Part shown: one piece after another, positions 62,620 through 64,000 of the stretch | Layout of the letters: each line of letters begins with the position of its first letter | Position numbering within the stretch: position 1 is the stretch's first letter | Assembly: GCA_905221605.1 (NCBI GenBank) | Contig: CAJNDS010002098.1 | Coordinates: 545,374 to 609,373 of the forward strand | Origin: Symbiodinium natans | Lineage: Eukaryota; Sar; Dinophyceae; Suessiales; Symbiodiniaceae | Direction of reading: 5' to 3' | Length of the DNA stretch: 64,000 nucleotides | The notes under the pieces: model-generated | Told to the model about the DNA's origin: nothing | Databases searched by the model: none | The model's input: only the letters and a program-made list of their open reading frames with translations | Made by a program: the position numbers and the translations under genes

Positions 62620-63600
62620 AGTTATGATTACAATGACGAGTATTATGACTATTGTCATTATATTTGCATGTGCTATCATGATTACTATGTTTGCATGTTA
62701 CCATGTATATAATTACGATTTTCTGGTTATATGATTACATGCCCATGAGATTGTCTGGTTCTTTGACTATGAGCTTGTGAGGTTGCAAGATTTACACGAT
62801 TGAATCATTGCATGCTATGGTCATATGCTCACAAGATTTGATGATTGCATGATCGTGTGCTCATGTGATTATACGTGTACATTTCATACTATTTGTTTGC
62901 AGTGTTATACTATGATAATATGGCATGATGCTACGTTGGTATTCTGAGCTTATGATATGATGATGTTATGGTATTGTGGTGTTGACATTTGATATTGTGA
63001 TTTTCTGACAGTATGATATCATGACATTACGATACTTATGACATTATGATGTTAAGATAGTATGACAGATTGACTTTATGTTATGTTGACATTATGATGT
63101 TAGGATGCTAGTCTTGATTTTCTGATGTTATGATATTATGTACATTATGATTTGTTCTGTTGTTCTGCGGTCCTATGCGGTCCTATGATTTTAGTGTTAT
63201 ATTTTCTCATTCGATTTTGCGATGATTCTAAGAAGGTACCGTTCGACGTATTCGATCACTCCATTATTCGATTAAACAACTTAACTGATTCTATCGTGAC
63301 TTTATTCCATAATTCTAGTATTCTAGTATTCTATTATTCTATCATTCCACTATCTTTCTTCCCAATTTTCCAATTTTTCCCTTATACTTTCACGAACCGA
63401 TCACCATATTTTGTTAATACTACTATATTCGTGCTGTAATATTGCAGCTTTGTAGTACTGTAGAATTGCAGCATTGCAGTTTTGTAGTATTGTGGCATTG
63501 TAGTATTGTAGTTTTGGAGCCTTGAAGCATTGTAGTATTCCATCATTGTAGTATTGTAGCATCGTATTCCTGTATTCTTGTATTCTTTTATTCTTGTATT
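62620..63600 (+). repeat. AT-rich degenerate simple sequence
   Basis: ATGATATTATG-type units (62620-63150), ATTCTAGTATTC units (63310-63350), then TTGTAGTATTGTAGCA units (63440-63600). No coding signal; frames open by composition. Confidence 0.8.
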
Positions 63601-63601
63601 C

Positions 63602-63806
63602 TTGTATTAAGATTAGTGGGGATGGGGCAGTGCAGGTTCGGGGAATTAGAAGAACAGGAAGGATCGGGTGTCAACAGTCTGCGGATCAAAAAGGTAAACC
63701 AGAGATGACAAAGCCAAGCCTAAACCACAAAGATCTGCGAAACGTTGGCCAAACTTTAGCTAAACTCGACCATTCTCTTTCAAGGCGCCAACGTTTGTCG
63801 GGATGA
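63602..63806 (+). CDS. exon, unidentified gene
   Basis: Reads ISGDGAVQVRGIRRTGRI, KPSLNHKDLRNVGQTLAK to a TGA, basic with good periodicity. It begins right at the end of the AT-rich repeat, so the true start is unclear. Confidence 0.45.
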
Positions 63807-64000
63807 ACTGCTCTCTTTGCTCTTCGCCCTGCCGCGGGCTTGGGGCGCTAGAGTGACACGAGGGAAGCTAAGGCAGCTAAGGGTTCTTATGTTCCATTGT
63901 GGGCCTTGCAGCTTGCCTACCCCCAATGTCGGGAAGGAGCACGAGGGTCACTTGGCCAGCGAGAGTGTAGAGGAGCAATACAATGGTTCTTGGAAGGGAG

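Overview
This window is nuclear DNA of a microbial eukaryote, most likely an alga or related protist. The evidence is GT-AG introns, short exons, no bacterial operons or ribosome-binding sites, TTTAGGG/CCCTAAA heptamers scattered throughout, long homopolymer and microsatellite tracts, and transposon relics of eukaryotic type. The species cannot be fixed from the sequence. TTTAGGG telomere-type repeats occur in several algal and alveolate groups. No rRNA, convincing tRNA or CRISPR was seen.

Layout. 0-0.85 kb is an island of TA microsatellites, poly-C/poly-G runs and two copies of a poly-C plus TTTAGGG module in near mirror-image order. 1-8.3 kb is sparse: a few coding-like stretches, an 8-bp CACGAAGC array and a 1-kb AT-rich minisatellite block. 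8.4-23 kb is a graveyard of mobile elements: an RNase H-bearing retrotransposon fragment with a single-base frameshift, a minisatellite cluster, a DDE-transposase-like pseudogene ending in a 52-bp tandem array, two large unidentified ORFs facing each other, two diverged copies of one unidentified element, a gag-like ORF, a 3-copy tandem repeat and a Polinton/Maverick-like integrase broken by a frameshift. 23-24.4 kb is low-complexity repeat.

24.84-27.29 kb holds the clearest gene: an intronless 816-codon membrane-anchored or secreted protein with an amphipathic or hydrophobic helical N-terminal half and a ricin-like beta-trefoil lectin repeat. 27.6-29.2 kb is nested minisatellites.

From about 29 kb to 64 kb the DNA becomes gene-dense on both strands. 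Genes there are cut into exons of about 50-400 bp by introns, many of only 35-75 nt. Several exon chains join in phase at GT-AG sites (29.26-29.61, 31.30-31.66, 36.2-37.05, 39.67-41.35, 42.52-42.84, 49.84-50.16, 56.37-56.96 kb). Almost none of these proteins could be assigned a family by eye. Introns and spacers carry decayed CCCTAAA heptamers, and two inferred 3' splice sites fall inside a GGGTTTAG string. Two related MITE-like elements (55.75 and 61.62 kb) have inverted ends and apparent 6-bp target duplications. 54.8-55.4 and 62.4-63.6 kb are simple-sequence blocks.

Limits: exons were read by eye from open frames, codon periodicity and splice consensus. Boundaries may be wrong, other exons will have been missed, and functions are stated only where motifs are visible.
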